Shown: positions 36,728 through 45,499, counted from the first letter of the stretch. The stretch is 64,000 nt of DNA from Telluria antibiotica (GCF_011682055.1 NZ_JAAQOM010000016.1:1-64000); one strand, 5' to 3'. Program-made: numbers and translations. Notes: generated from the sequence alone by a model not told the origin.

Positions 36728-37195
36728 ATGACCTTCACGACCTTTACCCGCGCCGTCGCCCTCGCGCTGGCAGCCGCCGCCTGCACCCTGCCCGCCCACG
36801 CCGACAGCGTCGCGTCGTCCGCATCCAGCGCCGGCTCGGCCTCGTCGGCCAGCATCTCCGATTCGATCGGGGGCTCCAGCAACAGCTCGAGCGGCGACCG
36901 CCGCCGCGTGACGACGGGCCCGTACCGCGTGATCGACATCGCCCAGGCGCCGGCCAAGGCGGACACCACGCGCGTCACCCTGCGCGCCGTCGCGGGCGAT
37001 GCCGCCACCGAGTTCTGGGTCGACGTCCCCGACCGCGCGCTGGCCGACCGCCGTATCGCCAAGGATGAAGTCGTGCAGGTGAACGAGCGGGTGTACGGCT
37101 ACGAATTCGCGTACGGCGACACGAAGAAGGCGTTCTTCCTCGCGCTGCAGGACGACTGGTACCGCGAGCTTGCGTCGCGCAAGGTCACGATCTGA
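36728..37195 (+). CDS. Small secreted protein with Ser-rich linker, unknown function
   Basis: Protein of 155 aa with signal peptide MTFTTFTRAVALALAAAACT (cleavage near PAHA). A low-complexity serine/alanine stretch follows (about residues 25-55, SSASSAGSASSAS then SSNSSSGDRRR). The C-terminal domain has VIDIAQAPAKADTTRVTLRA, EFWVDVPDRALADRRIAKDE and RVYGYEFAY. I do not recognise a named family. Its stop overlaps the start of the DUF2145 gene by one base, so the two are translationally coupled and probably function together. Confidence 0.78.
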   Translation: MTFTTFTRAVALALAAAACTLPAHADSVASSASSAGSASSASISDSIGGSSNSSSGDRRRVTTGPYRVIDIAQAPAKADTTRVTLRAVAGDAATEFWVDVPDRALADRRIAKDEVVQVNERVYGYEFAYGDTKKAFFLALQDDWYRELASRKVTI

Positions 37196-38097
37196 TGCTG
37201 TTCCGCCGGCTCTTCGGGGCCGCGTTGCTGTCCTGCCTGAGCCCGGGCGCGTGGGCCGGCATCCCGACGTTCTGCGAGCGCCCGCACCAGGTCACGGCCG
37301 CCGAGCAGGACCGCGTGCTGCGCTTCGCGGCCGCCGTCAAGGATGAACTGGCACGCTCCGGCGGCAAGGTCGCGCTCGTGGCGCGCGCCGGGCTCGATCT
37401 CTCCCGCTTCGACCTGCTGTACTCGCACGCCGGCATCGCCCTGAAGGACAATCCCGGCGGGCCATGGGCCGTGCGCCAGCTGTACTACGCCTGCGACGAA
37501 GCGCGTCCGCGCCTGTTCGACCAGGGCATGTCCGGCTTCGTGCTGGGCGCCGACACGCCGGGGAGCGGCCACGTGACGCTGCTGTTCCCGTCGACCGAAC
37601 AAGGCGCGCAGCTCGAACGGGCCGCGCTCGACAAGCCGCTTGCCCTCGCGCTGCTGGGCGACCAGTACAGCGCGAACGCGTACGCTTTCGGCACGCGCTA
37701 CCAGAACTGCAACCAGTGGGTGGCGGAGCTGATCGCGTTCGCGTGGGGACACCTCGACCCGGCCGATCCCGCCCGCGCCCGCGCGCAGGCGTGGCTGCGC
37801 GCGCAAGGCTATGCGGCCACGCCCGTCCGCATCCCGTCGCATTGGATGGTGTTCGCCGGCCAGTTCGTGCCCCTCGTGCACGTGAACGACCATCCGCTCG
37901 ACGACGTGTACGCGCTGGCGCTGCACATCAGCGTGCCGACGACGATCGAGGACTTCGTGCACAAGGCCTCCCCGCAGACGCGCCGCGTGGAGCTGTGCCA
38001 CGACGAACACCGCATCGTCGTGCACCGCGGCTGGGAACCGCTGGGCGCGCAGTGCGAGCCGCTGCCGGGCGACGACGTAATCGCGCTGGCGCCCTGA
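37195..38097 (+). CDS. DUF2145 domain-containing secreted protein
   Basis: Exported protein of 300 aa (signal MLFRRLFGAALLSCLSPGAWA) with a full-length DUF2145 domain. The opening FCERPHQVTAAEQDRVLRF, the RFDLLYSHAGIALKDNP block and the YQNCNQWVAELIAFAWG block resemble a permuted papain/NlpC-P60 arrangement with His in SHAG and Cys in NCNQW. A hydrolase activity is inference. Four more cysteines may form disulfides. The start overlaps the preceding stop by one base. Confidence 0.85.
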   Translation: MLFRRLFGAALLSCLSPGAWAGIPTFCERPHQVTAAEQDRVLRFAAAVKDELARSGGKVALVARAGLDLSRFDLLYSHAGIALKDNPGGPWAVRQLYYACDEARPRLFDQGMSGFVLGADTPGSGHVTLLFPSTEQGAQLERAALDKPLALALLGDQYSANAYAFGTRYQNCNQWVAELIAFAWGHLDPADPARARAQAWLRAQGYAATPVRIPSHWMVFAGQFVPLVHVNDHPLDDVYALALHISVPTTIEDFVHKASPQTRRVELCHDEHRIVVHRGWEPLGAQCEPLPGDDVIALAP

Positions 38098-38134
38098 CGG
38101 CGGGTCGCGCCGACGCCGCCAGATTAGGCACCTT

Positions 38135-38268
38135 CGTAGGGTGGGCGGCCCCCCGCCCACGCGGACGCTTGCCATTCGCTGCCGTCCGCGTGGGCACGGG
38201 GCGCCCACCCTACGCAATGACGACACATCAGCCAGATCACGCACCTTCGTAGGGCGAGCGGACGTTTG
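38135..38268. repeat. GTAGGGTGGGC palindromic repeat, locus 5 (three units)
   Basis: Three units: CGTAGGGTGGGCGG... at 38135-38167, the inverse ending CCCACCCTACG at 38183-38214, and a diverged CGTAGGGCGAGCGGACG at 38248-38268. Flanking GCCAGATTAGGCACCTT and GCCAGATCACGCACCTT just before units one and three are near-identical direct repeats, so part of the element was duplicated. It separates the convergent DUF2145 and GH3 genes. Confidence 0.85.
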
Positions 38269-38286
38269 CGAGCCGCCGGCATCCGC

Positions 38287-40530
38287 TCACTCCTTGTGGA
38301 CGGCGCTCCACGTCATGTCGGGCAAGGTCACCTCCACGGACACGGGCAGATCGTCCGCCGCCTGACCGAACAGCACGCGATACGTGCCGGCGCGCACGTG
38401 CCAGCTGTCGTCCGCGACCTCGTAGGTGGCCAGCAGGCGCGGATCGACGGCCTGCGTGAACGCGTGTGAACCTCCCGGCTGCAGGTCGAGCTTGTGGAAC
38501 GCGACGAGGCGCTTCGGTGCTTCCCAGCCGGACGCCTTCACGTCGGCTGGCGCCACGTACACCTGCACGACGCCCTTGCCGGCCAGCTTGCCCGTATTGC
38601 GCAGCGCGGCACTGACGGTGAGCCGGCCGTCGGCCACGCTCGCCTTCGGCTCGGCGACGGCGAAGCGCGTGTAACTGAGGCCGTGGCCGAACGCGAATAA
38701 CGGTTTAACCCCTTTCGCGTCGTACCACTTGTAGCCGATCGCGGCGCCTTCGTCGTACGTGATGTGGACGGGGATGCCGTCCGGCTTGCCGAAGCCGGGA
38801 ATCTCCGCGTGCGCCAGCTGCGCGTTCGATGCGGGGAAGCTGATCGGCAGGTGGCCGGACGGATTCACTTTACCCGTCAGGATGCGCGCGATCGCCTCGC
38901 CGCCGCGCATGCCGGGATAGAACGCTTCCAGCACCGCGGGCACGTGCGCGAGCCACGGCATCAGGATCGCACCGCCCGATTCCACGACAACGACCGTCTT
39001 CGGGTTCGCGCGCGCGACGGCCGCGACGAGCGCATCCTGGTTGCCGTCCAGTTCCAGCTTGCCGTCGAAGCCCTCGCCGAGCCACTGCGTCACGAACACG
39101 ACGGCCACGTCGGACTGCTTCGCCAGCGCGATGGCCGCGTCGATGTCCGCGCCGCTCGCATACGCTATCTTCGCCTTCGGCAGCTCCGTCTTCAGCGCGG
39201 CGAGCGGCGACGACGGCATGTAGACGACAGGCCCCGGCCACGACTTCGGCGCGAGGTCGGGTACGGCATTGCCGCCGACGGGTGTCACGCCGGACGAGCC
39301 GCCGCCCGCCAGCACGCCCTTGTCCGCGTGGCCGCCGATGACGGCGAGCGACTTCGCGTTCGCCAGCGGCAGCAGGTTGTTCTCGTTCTTCAGCAGCACC
39401 AGGGATTCCTCGGCGGCGCGCTGCGCCACGGCGGCGTGGGCGGCGAAGTCTATTTTGCCCACCTTGGGCGGATCATCGAACGCACCTGTCTGGAACAGCG
39501 GCCACAGGATGCGCTGCGCCATGTCGTCCAGGCGGTGCATGGAGACTTCACCCTTGTTCATCGCCTCCTTGAAATTCTTGGCCGAGTAGAACGGGCCGTG
39601 GTGGTTGCAGCACGGATAGCCCGTGAACTGGTCGAGGCCGAAGTTCGCGGCGTCCGCCGTCGAGTGCACGGCGCCCCAGTCGGCCATCACATAGCCCTTG
39701 AATTTCCAGTCCTGCTTCAGCGTCTTGTTCAGCAGGTATTCGTTCTCGCACGCCCAGCGGCCATTCACGAGGTTGTACGAGCACATGACGGAACCCGGCT
39801 TCGCGAGTTCGTCGAGGATCTCGAACGCGAGCAGGTCCGACTGGCGCATCGCTTCGGGCGAGATGGTGACGTCGACCGTCGTGCGCTGGCTTTCCTGGTC
39901 GTTGACGGCGAAGTGCTTCATCGTCGACACCATGTGGCGCGACTGGATGCCGTTCACGAGGCCTGCCGCCATGCGCCCTGCCAGCAGCGGATCCTCGCCC
40001 ACGTATTCGAAGTTGCGGCCGTTGCGCGGCTCGCGTGCCAGGTTCGCGCCGCCGGCCAGGAAGGTGTTGAAGCCGGATGCGCGCGCCTCGTCGGCAATCA
40101 TGCGGCCGCCCGCTTCCGACACGGCCGGATCGAAGCTGGCCGCCGTCGCCAGCGACGATGGCAGCGCCGTGCGCTCCATGCCCGTCACGCGCACGCCGAT
40201 CGATGCGTCGGTCTGCCATTGCGCCGGGATGCCGAGGCGCGGAATGCCCGGCACATAGCCGGCCGAGCCCTCGATGTGGTGTGCCGCGATATCGGCCTTG
40301 AGCGCCGGCGGGATGATGTCGTCCGGCTGCTTCGCCACGTCTTTCTTGTCCGTGTAGCTGACGATCAGCTGCAGTTTTTCGTCGAGCGTCATCGCGGCGA
40401 CGGCGGCGCGGGCGCGCTCGTCGGCGGACTTCGATTTGTCGAGCCAGGCGCGCTCCTGCGCGTGCGCGCCCATCGCGGCGCAGGCCAGCAGGACCGCGAG
40501 TGCAGTCTGCTTTCGTGCTTGCTTCGTCAT
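38287..40530 (-). CDS. Glycoside hydrolase family 3 beta-glucosidase-type enzyme
   Basis: Exported glycosidase of 747 aa (signal MTKQARKQTALAVLLACAAMGAHA). The GH3 barrel domain has the substrate-binding GGANLAREPRNGRNFEYVGEDPLL and KHFAVNDQES, and the nucleophile in GYVMADWGAVHS (D284). The second alpha/beta domain (AEESLVLLKNENNLLPL to GKVNPSGHLPISFP) and a C-terminal FnIII-like domain (VSAALRNTGKLAGKGVVQVY) are complete. Family enzymes release glucose or xylose from oligosaccharides; the substrate is not resolved. A LacI-type operator lies 51 bp upstream, but no LacI regulator gene is in the window. Confidence 0.94.
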   Translation of the reverse strand: MTKQARKQTALAVLLACAAMGAHAQERAWLDKSKSADERARAAVAAMTLDEKLQLIVSYTDKKDVAKQPDDIIPPALKADIAAHHIEGSAGYVPGIPRLGIPAQWQTDASIGVRVTGMERTALPSSLATAASFDPAVSEAGGRMIADEARASGFNTFLAGGANLAREPRNGRNFEYVGEDPLLAGRMAAGLVNGIQSRHMVSTMKHFAVNDQESQRTTVDVTISPEAMRQSDLLAFEILDELAKPGSVMCSYNLVNGRWACENEYLLNKTLKQDWKFKGYVMADWGAVHSTADAANFGLDQFTGYPCCNHHGPFYSAKNFKEAMNKGEVSMHRLDDMAQRILWPLFQTGAFDDPPKVGKIDFAAHAAVAQRAAEESLVLLKNENNLLPLANAKSLAVIGGHADKGVLAGGGSSGVTPVGGNAVPDLAPKSWPGPVVYMPSSPLAALKTELPKAKIAYASGADIDAAIALAKQSDVAVVFVTQWLGEGFDGKLELDGNQDALVAAVARANPKTVVVVESGGAILMPWLAHVPAVLEAFYPGMRGGEAIARILTGKVNPSGHLPISFPASNAQLAHAEIPGFGKPDGIPVHITYDEGAAIGYKWYDAKGVKPLFAFGHGLSYTRFAVAEPKASVADGRLTVSAALRNTGKLAGKGVVQVYVAPADVKASGWEAPKRLVAFHKLDLQPGGSHAFTQAVDPRLLATYEVADDSWHVRAGTYRVLFGQAADDLPVSVEVTLPDMTWSAVHKE

Positions 40531-40580
40531 GCTTGTCTCCTCGTTATGTCGGGTCCGGCGATGGCGTAGGCCGACCCGGA

Positions 40581-40598
40581 AATGATAGCGATAACATT
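40581..40598. promoter_or_regulatory. Candidate LacI-family operator upstream of the GH3 gene
   Basis: AATGATAGCGATAACATT matches its own reverse complement at 14 of 18 positions around a central CG. LacI-family operators have this size and central CG. It is 51 bp upstream of the GH3 start codon, where it could block or overlap the promoter. Confidence 0.5.
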
Positions 40599-40740
40599 AT
40601 CAGGCCTGTGACGTGATCCCTTTTGTCCCTTGCCTGTATTTATGTCTCGTTGCTACCACATCCGCGCTTGGCGGACATGCCTGCAGCGCCTCAGTGTACT
40701 ACGCGAAATTGCTTGTTAGCCATTGTTAGCGAAGGCAAAA

Positions 40741-40772
40741 AAAAGCCGCCCCGGCATGCCGGGGCGGCTTTT
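40741..40772 (-). terminator. Terminator of the argC-bactofilin-erpA transcript
   Basis: A perfect 32-bp palindrome (arms AAAAGCCGCCCCGGCA) with a T run on the minus strand, 22 bp after the erpA stop codon. Confidence 0.93.
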
Positions 40773-40793
40773 CACATTCGGTACGCGCGTGGC

Positions 40794-41165
40794 TTACATC
40801 GAGAACGAGGAACCGCAGCCGCAGGTCGACTGGGCATTCGGGTTCTTGATGACGAACTGGGCGCCTTCGAGGTCGTCCTTGTAGTCGATCTCGGCGCCGA
40901 CCAGGTACTGGTAGCTCATCGAGTCGATCAGCAGCATGACGCCGTTCTTTTCCATCGTCGTGTCGTCTTCGTTCACGATCTCGTCGAAGGTGAAGCCGTA
41001 CTGGAAGCCCGAGCAACCGCCGCCCTGCACGAACACGCGCAGTTTCAGGTCAGGATTGCCTTCTTCCTCGATCAGCTGGGCAACTTTCTGAGCAGCGCTG
41101 TCGGTGAAGTTGATGGGCGCGGGGATCGTGTCTTGTGCGTTTTGCACTTCGGCGACTGCATTCAT
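40794..41165 (-). CDS. erpA: Iron-sulfur cluster insertion protein ErpA
   Basis: A-type carrier of 123 aa that delivers Fe-S clusters to apo-proteins. The HesB/IscA fold is complete and the three ligand cysteines are present: one in VQGGGCSGFQYGFTFDE and two in QSTCGCGSSF at the C terminus. It starts MNAVAEVQNAQDTIPAPINF, typical of betaproteobacterial ErpA. It is last in a minus-strand run argC, bactofilin, erpA, 54 bp after bactofilin, and ends at a strong terminator. Confidence 0.97.
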   Translation of the reverse strand: MNAVAEVQNAQDTIPAPINFTDSAAQKVAQLIEEEGNPDLKLRVFVQGGGCSGFQYGFTFDEIVNEDDTTMEKNGVMLLIDSMSYQYLVGAEIDYKDDLEGAQFVIKNPNAQSTCGCGSSFSM

Positions 41166-41219
41166 GGATAAACTCCTGATTGGATTCGGATTTCGTCCAT
41201 TATAGACCGTTGGCGCCAG

Positions 41220-41636
41220 TCATGCTGAAGCCCCTTCGGCCGCCACGCCAAGGTGAAACACGGGTTCGGGGGCGCTCATGGCCAGGTCCGGCTCGTGCGT
41301 CAGCTTGCCGGTGACGAGGGCGCCGCCGTGCATTTCCAGCAGGCGGTAATGGACATCCCCATGTATGCGGCCTTTCGGCTGCAATTCAAGGAGGTCGGAC
41401 GAATAAACGGTCCCCGCGATGTAGCCATTGACGACCAGGTTGGCGCAGCGCACCTCGCCCTCGATGCGCGCGTGCTCGGAGACGATCAGCACGCTGTCGT
41501 TGCCGTCCGCGGCGACCACGTTGCCGTGGACCTCGCCGTCGATGCGCAGCCCGCCGGTGAACACGAGATCCCCCTCGATGCGTGCGGAAATGCCGATCAG
41601 GCTATCGATTTCGCTTTTTGCGTTACGACCGAACAT
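41220..41636 (-). CDS. Bactofilin (polymer-forming cytoskeletal protein)
   Basis: Cytoskeletal protein of 138 aa that polymerises without nucleotide. A short N-terminal tail (MFGRNAKSEIDSLIG) leads into the right-handed beta-helix of bactofilins, shown by repeated short strands such as GDLVFTGGLRIDGEVHGNVV, SVLIVSEHARIEGEVRCANL and GYIAGTVYSSDLLELQPKG. The ATG at 41636 has AGGGGACA upstream; the longer frame before it is non-coding. Bactofilins organise wall-growth enzymes, which fits the nearby M23 and anmK genes in a general way. Confidence 0.92.
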   Translation of the reverse strand: MFGRNAKSEIDSLIGISARIEGDLVFTGGLRIDGEVHGNVVAADGNDSVLIVSEHARIEGEVRCANLVVNGYIAGTVYSSDLLELQPKGRIHGDVHYRLLEMHGGALVTGKLTHEPDLAMSAPEPVFHLGVAAEGASA

Positions 41637-41739
41637 GATTGTCCCCTGTGCTAGGCGTTGGTTCTGTCCAACGGTCAATGTACCGTCGCCAACACAGGTC
41701 GCCTTGATCTGTGTCTTGTGACCAAGCCTTGCCAGAAGA

Positions 41740-41759
41740 CGCGGCCCCGCCGGGCCGCG
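41740..41759 (-). terminator. Possible weak terminator after argC
   Basis: Perfect hairpin CGCGGCCC-CGCC-GGGCCGCG just past the argC stop. The minus strand continues TCTTCT and not a pure T run, so termination may be partial and allow read-through to bactofilin and erpA. Confidence 0.35.
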
Positions 41760-41764
41760 ACGCA

Positions 41765-42802
41765 TTACGGCAGCAGCGCGATCTGCTTCAGGCCCATGCT
41801 TTCCGGCAGGCCGAACATGAGGTTCATGCACTGCACGGCCTGGCCGGACGCGCCCTTCACGAGGTTGTCCTGCACGACGAGGATGACGACCGTGTTGCCG
41901 TTGTCCGGACGGTGCAGCGCGATGCGCAGCATGTTCGAGCCGCGCGTCGACCGGGTTTCCGGATGCGAGCCGAACGGCATCACGTCGACGAATTCCGCGT
42001 CCTTGTACTGCTCTTCGAACAGCGCCTGCAGCGCTTCGTTCGTGATGTCCTGCGTCAGGCGTGCGTACAACGTGGAATGCATGCCGCGGATCATCGGCAC
42101 GAGGTGCGGCGTGAAGATGAGGCCGACCTTCTGGTCCGTGTAGCGCTGCAGCTGGGCCGACGTTTCCGGCGTGTGACGGTGGCCGTGCACGCCATAGGCC
42201 TTGAAGTTGTCGCTGGATTCCGAGAACAGCGTACCGATCTCGGCCTTGCGGCCCGCGCCGGACACGCCCGACTTGGCGTCCGCGATCAGGTTGCCGGCGT
42301 CAATGATGCCCGCTTTCAGCAGCGGATAGAAGCCCAGCTGCATCGTGGTCGGATAGCAGCCCGGGTTGGCGATCAGGCGCGCCTTTTTGATGTCGTCGCG
42401 GTTCAGCTCGGGCAGGCCATACACGGCCTCTTCCAGCAGGTCGGGCGCGCTGTGCGGGATCTTGTACCACTTCTCGAACGTGGCCTGGTCTTTCAGGCGG
42501 AAATCGGCCGCCAGGTCGATCACCTTCACACCTGCGGCGATCAGCTCGGGCGCCTGGGCCATGGCGACGCCGTGCGGGGTCGCGAAGAACACGACGTCGC
42601 ACTGCTTCAGGTCGGCCTTGTCCGGGCTCGAGAACGCGATGTCGACGTGACCGCGCAGCGAGGGAAACATGTCGGCGACGGGCAGGCCGTCTTCCTTGCG
42701 CGACGTGATCGCGGTCAGCTGTGCCTCGGGATGGGCTGCGAGCAGGCGCAGCAATTCCACGCCCGTGTAACCGGTGCCGCCAACGATGCCAACTTTGATC
42801 AT
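41765..42802 (-). CDS. argC: N-acetyl-gamma-glutamyl-phosphate reductase
   Basis: NADPH-dependent reductase (345 aa) for the third step of arginine synthesis. It begins MIKVGIVGGTGYTGVELLRLL, the dinucleotide-binding fold. The catalytic Cys is in LIANPGCYPTTMQLGFYPLL, and SGVSGAGRKA plus the active-site HRHTPE and TPHLVPMIRGMHSTLYA follow. Long-form type 1 ArgC. It is followed on the same strand by bactofilin and erpA, and is divergent from the TonB-dependent receptor. Confidence 0.97.
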   Translation of the reverse strand: MIKVGIVGGTGYTGVELLRLLAAHPEAQLTAITSRKEDGLPVADMFPSLRGHVDIAFSSPDKADLKQCDVVFFATPHGVAMAQAPELIAAGVKVIDLAADFRLKDQATFEKWYKIPHSAPDLLEEAVYGLPELNRDDIKKARLIANPGCYPTTMQLGFYPLLKAGIIDAGNLIADAKSGVSGAGRKAEIGTLFSESSDNFKAYGVHGHRHTPETSAQLQRYTDQKVGLIFTPHLVPMIRGMHSTLYARLTQDITNEALQALFEEQYKDAEFVDVMPFGSHPETRSTRGSNMLRIALHRPDNGNTVVILVVQDNLVKGASGQAVQCMNLMFGLPESMGLKQIALLP

Positions 42803-42991
42803 GTCTGTTTCCCCTTGATAAATAGATACGTTCCGTACGAGCCCGCAATTTTAGCAGGGTGCCACGGCGTCTGCTGCATGGCCGCATGGACGCGGCGGAC
42901 GGCCGTCATCAGGCCGTCATAACCGTTACTTACCATCCGCATGGCTTTTTGCCACTGTTGCACGTTTGCAATCACAACCTCTGGAAAATCC

Positions 42992-45223
42992 ATGCCTACG
43001 ACGTTACGCCTGAAGCTGATCGCGCTCGCTGCCCTCGAACTGACCGCATGCGCCGCCCGTGCCGCCGAACCCGCCCTCCCCGACCCTGCCCCGGAAGGCG
43101 CGCCCGCACCGATGCAGATCGTCGAGGTGACGGGACGGGGCCAGACGCGCCAGGTGCAAAACATCACCCGCGCCGACCTGGCCGAGGCCGTGCCCGGCAC
43201 GAGCCCGCTGAAAGTGCTCGACAAGCTGCCCGGCGTCAGCTTCCAGTCGGCCGATCCGTTCGGTGCCTACGAATGGTCGACGCGCATCTCGATCCGCGGC
43301 TTCAGCCAGGGCCAGCTGGGCTTCACCCTGGACGGCATCCCGCTCGGCGACATGAGCTACGGCAACAACAATGGCCTCCACATCAGCCGCGCGATCTCGG
43401 CGGAAAACCTCGGGCGCATCGAAGTGTCGCAGGGCGCGGGCGCGCTGGGCACGGCATCGACGAGCAACCTCGGCGGCACGGTCCAGTTCTTCACCCTCGA
43501 CCCGACCGAGACGCGGGGCGCCACATTCACCCAGACGTTCGGAAGCGAGTCGACATCGCGCACGTTCGTACGCGTGGACAGCGGCCGCTTCGACGGCGGC
43601 ACCAAGTTCTACCTGAGCGGCACGCGCCAGCGCGCGGACAAGTGGAAGGGGCAAGGCGACCAGAACCAGGACCAGTTCAACAGCAAGTTCGTGCACGACT
43701 TCGGCGACAACACGCTGTCCGGCTTCCTGAATTATTCGAAGCGCGTGGAGATCGATTACCAGGATCTGTCGCTGGACATGATCCGCCGCCTCGGCATGGA
43801 CTGGGACAATTACGCGCCCGACTGGCAGCGCGCCGTGAACGCGGCCAAGGGCCAGTTCAGCGGCGGCGTCAACAACATGGACGACGCGTATTACCAGGCC
43901 AGCGGCCTGCGCCGCGACTGGCTGGGCGGCGTCGCGCTCGACGTCGCGCTCACCTCGTCCGCGCGCCTGAAGACCACCGTCTACCATCACGAGAACGAAG
44001 GCCAGGGCCACTGGTACACGCCGTACACGCCGACGTCGGCCACGATGCCCATCTCGATCCGCACGACGGAATACAAGATCAACCGCGACGGCGTGCTGGC
44101 CGACTGGCGCTGGGAAGGCAGTGGCCATACGGTGGCGGCCGGCTTCTGGGCCGAGCGCAACCTGCACACGCTGACGCGCAATTTCTATGCGGTCGACGGC
44201 CCGGCGGACACGAACCGCTTCCTCGACAATCCGATGACGACGGGCTTCAAGCAGGACTTCACGACGACCACGACGCAGTTCTACGTGCAGGACACGATCG
44301 CGCTGCGGGACCGCCTGACCTTGTCCGCCGGCTTCAAGAGCCCGAAAGTGCACATCGACGCCGTCGACCGCGTGGGCGCGCGCGCGCAAGGCGACATCAC
44401 GGCCGAGAAATCGTTCCTGCCGCAGGTCGGCCTGAACTACAAGGCGTCCGATGGCCTGGAAGCGTTTGCCTCGATCTCGCGCAATATGCGGGCGTATCAA
44501 CCGGGCGTGTCGGGCCCGTTCTCGCAGACCCAGCAGGCATTCGATCTCGGCACGCCGAACCTGAAACCGGAGACGTCGACGACGGCCGACGTCGGCCTGC
44601 GCTTCCGCCAGGACGCGCTGCAAGGCTCTGTGGCCGTGTATCACGCCGACTTCAAGGACCGCCTGATGAGCGTGGCCACCTGCGCCGGCATCGTCGGCTG
44701 CCCCAGCACGTTCGTGAACGTGGGCAAGGTCGAGACGAAGGGTGTGGAAGCGATCGCCGTCTGGAAATTCGCGCGCGAGCTGGCATGGTTCAACTCGTTC
44801 ACGTACAACGATTCGCGTTACAAATCGAACTACACGGACAACGGCCAACTCGTGCAGATCTACGGAAAACGCGTGACAGACACGCCGCGCACGATGTTCG
44901 CGACGGAACTCGGGTACGAAGGCGGTGCGTGGTTCGCGCGGCTGGGCGCCAAGTACACGGACAAGCGTTACTACACGTACACGAACGACGCGGGTGTGCC
45001 GTCGTTCTGGCTGGCGAACCTGTCGGCAGGTTGGCGCATGAAGTCGTTCGGCATGCTGAAGGAGCTGACCTTGCAAGCCAACGTGAGCAATCTGTTCGAC
45101 AAAAAATACCTGAGCACGATCGGCTCGAACGGCTTCGCCGCGAGCGATCCGAACGGCACCTTCGCCACCCTGCTGGCGGGCGCGCCGCGCCAGGTCTTCG
45201 TCACCTTGACCGGCAAGCTGTGA
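42992..45223 (+). CDS. TonB-dependent outer-membrane receptor
   Basis: Outer-membrane transporter of 743 aa. The signal peptide runs to about ACAARAAEP. The plug domain (residues about 45-165) shows ADLAEAVPGTSPLKVLDKLPG, RISIRGFSQGQLGFTLDGIP and GRIEVSQGAGALGTASTSNLGG. A 22-strand barrel follows, ending with the TonB box-like strands NVSNLFDKKYLSTIGSNG and RQVFVTLTGKL. No FecA-type signalling extension is present. Substrate unknown; no siderophore or sugar transport genes are adjacent. It stands alone between argC and a repeat element, with its own upstream region. Confidence 0.94.
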   Translation: MPTTLRLKLIALAALELTACAARAAEPALPDPAPEGAPAPMQIVEVTGRGQTRQVQNITRADLAEAVPGTSPLKVLDKLPGVSFQSADPFGAYEWSTRISIRGFSQGQLGFTLDGIPLGDMSYGNNNGLHISRAISAENLGRIEVSQGAGALGTASTSNLGGTVQFFTLDPTETRGATFTQTFGSESTSRTFVRVDSGRFDGGTKFYLSGTRQRADKWKGQGDQNQDQFNSKFVHDFGDNTLSGFLNYSKRVEIDYQDLSLDMIRRLGMDWDNYAPDWQRAVNAAKGQFSGGVNNMDDAYYQASGLRRDWLGGVALDVALTSSARLKTTVYHHENEGQGHWYTPYTPTSATMPISIRTTEYKINRDGVLADWRWEGSGHTVAAGFWAERNLHTLTRNFYAVDGPADTNRFLDNPMTTGFKQDFTTTTTQFYVQDTIALRDRLTLSAGFKSPKVHIDAVDRVGARAQGDITAEKSFLPQVGLNYKASDGLEAFASISRNMRAYQPGVSGPFSQTQQAFDLGTPNLKPETSTTADVGLRFRQDALQGSVAVYHADFKDRLMSVATCAGIVGCPSTFVNVGKVETKGVEAIAVWKFARELAWFNSFTYNDSRYKSNYTDNGQLVQIYGKRVTDTPRTMFATELGYEGGAWFARLGAKYTDKRYYTYTNDAGVPSFWLANLSAGWRMKSFGMLKELTLQANVSNLFDKKYLSTIGSNGFAASDPNGTFATLLAGAPRQVFVTLTGKL

Positions 45224-45231
45224 CGATTCGC

Positions 45232-45420
45232 AATTCGGGGTCAGAGCACGACTTCGGGGTCGGAGCACATTTTTGAGAAATTGCTCCCGCGCGAACCGAT
45301 ACACGGCTCCTGAAGGCTAACGTTGTACTCGCGCGCGGCGCAAGCAACGGTGTTTCGCGGTCGGAAAAGAACGGTGCTCTGACCCCGAATTTAGAGCAAA
45401 AGTGCTCTGACCCCGAATTC
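45232..45420. repeat. GGGGTCAGAGCAC repeat array, two copies facing two inverted copies
   Basis: Copies AATTCGGGGTCAGAGCAC (45232-45249) and ACTTCGGGGTCGGAGCAC (45251-45268) lie in direct order. GTGCTCTGACCCCGAATT (45374-45391) and the same motif (45402-45420) lie inverted. They enclose about 105 bp (45269-45373) with no credible gene. The structure resembles a REP pair or a small non-autonomous mobile element. It sits between the receptor and the rpsI terminator. Confidence 0.85.
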
Positions 45421-45426
45421 GGGCAA

Positions 45427-45463
45427 CAAAAAAACCGCCGGCTTCGCAGCGGGCGGTTTTTTG
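45427..45463 (-). terminator. Terminator of the rplM-rpsI operon
   Basis: Hairpin with arms AAAAAACCGCC and GGCGGTTTTTT, giving a T run on the minus strand, 37 bp after the rpsI stop. Confidence 0.9.
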
Positions 45464-45499
45464 TCTTGGCAGCAGCGCGCAAGGCGCTGCAGATCCAAA

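Noticed and set aside
34958..40530. A genomic island with integrase or phage genes between anmK and erpA
   Set aside because: No integrase, transposase, tRNA target or direct-repeat boundary is visible. Only gene content suggests insertion.
45201..45482. A 93-codon minus-strand frame across the repeat array
   Set aside because: It is built from the repeat copies and the rpsI terminator, and has no ribosome binding site.
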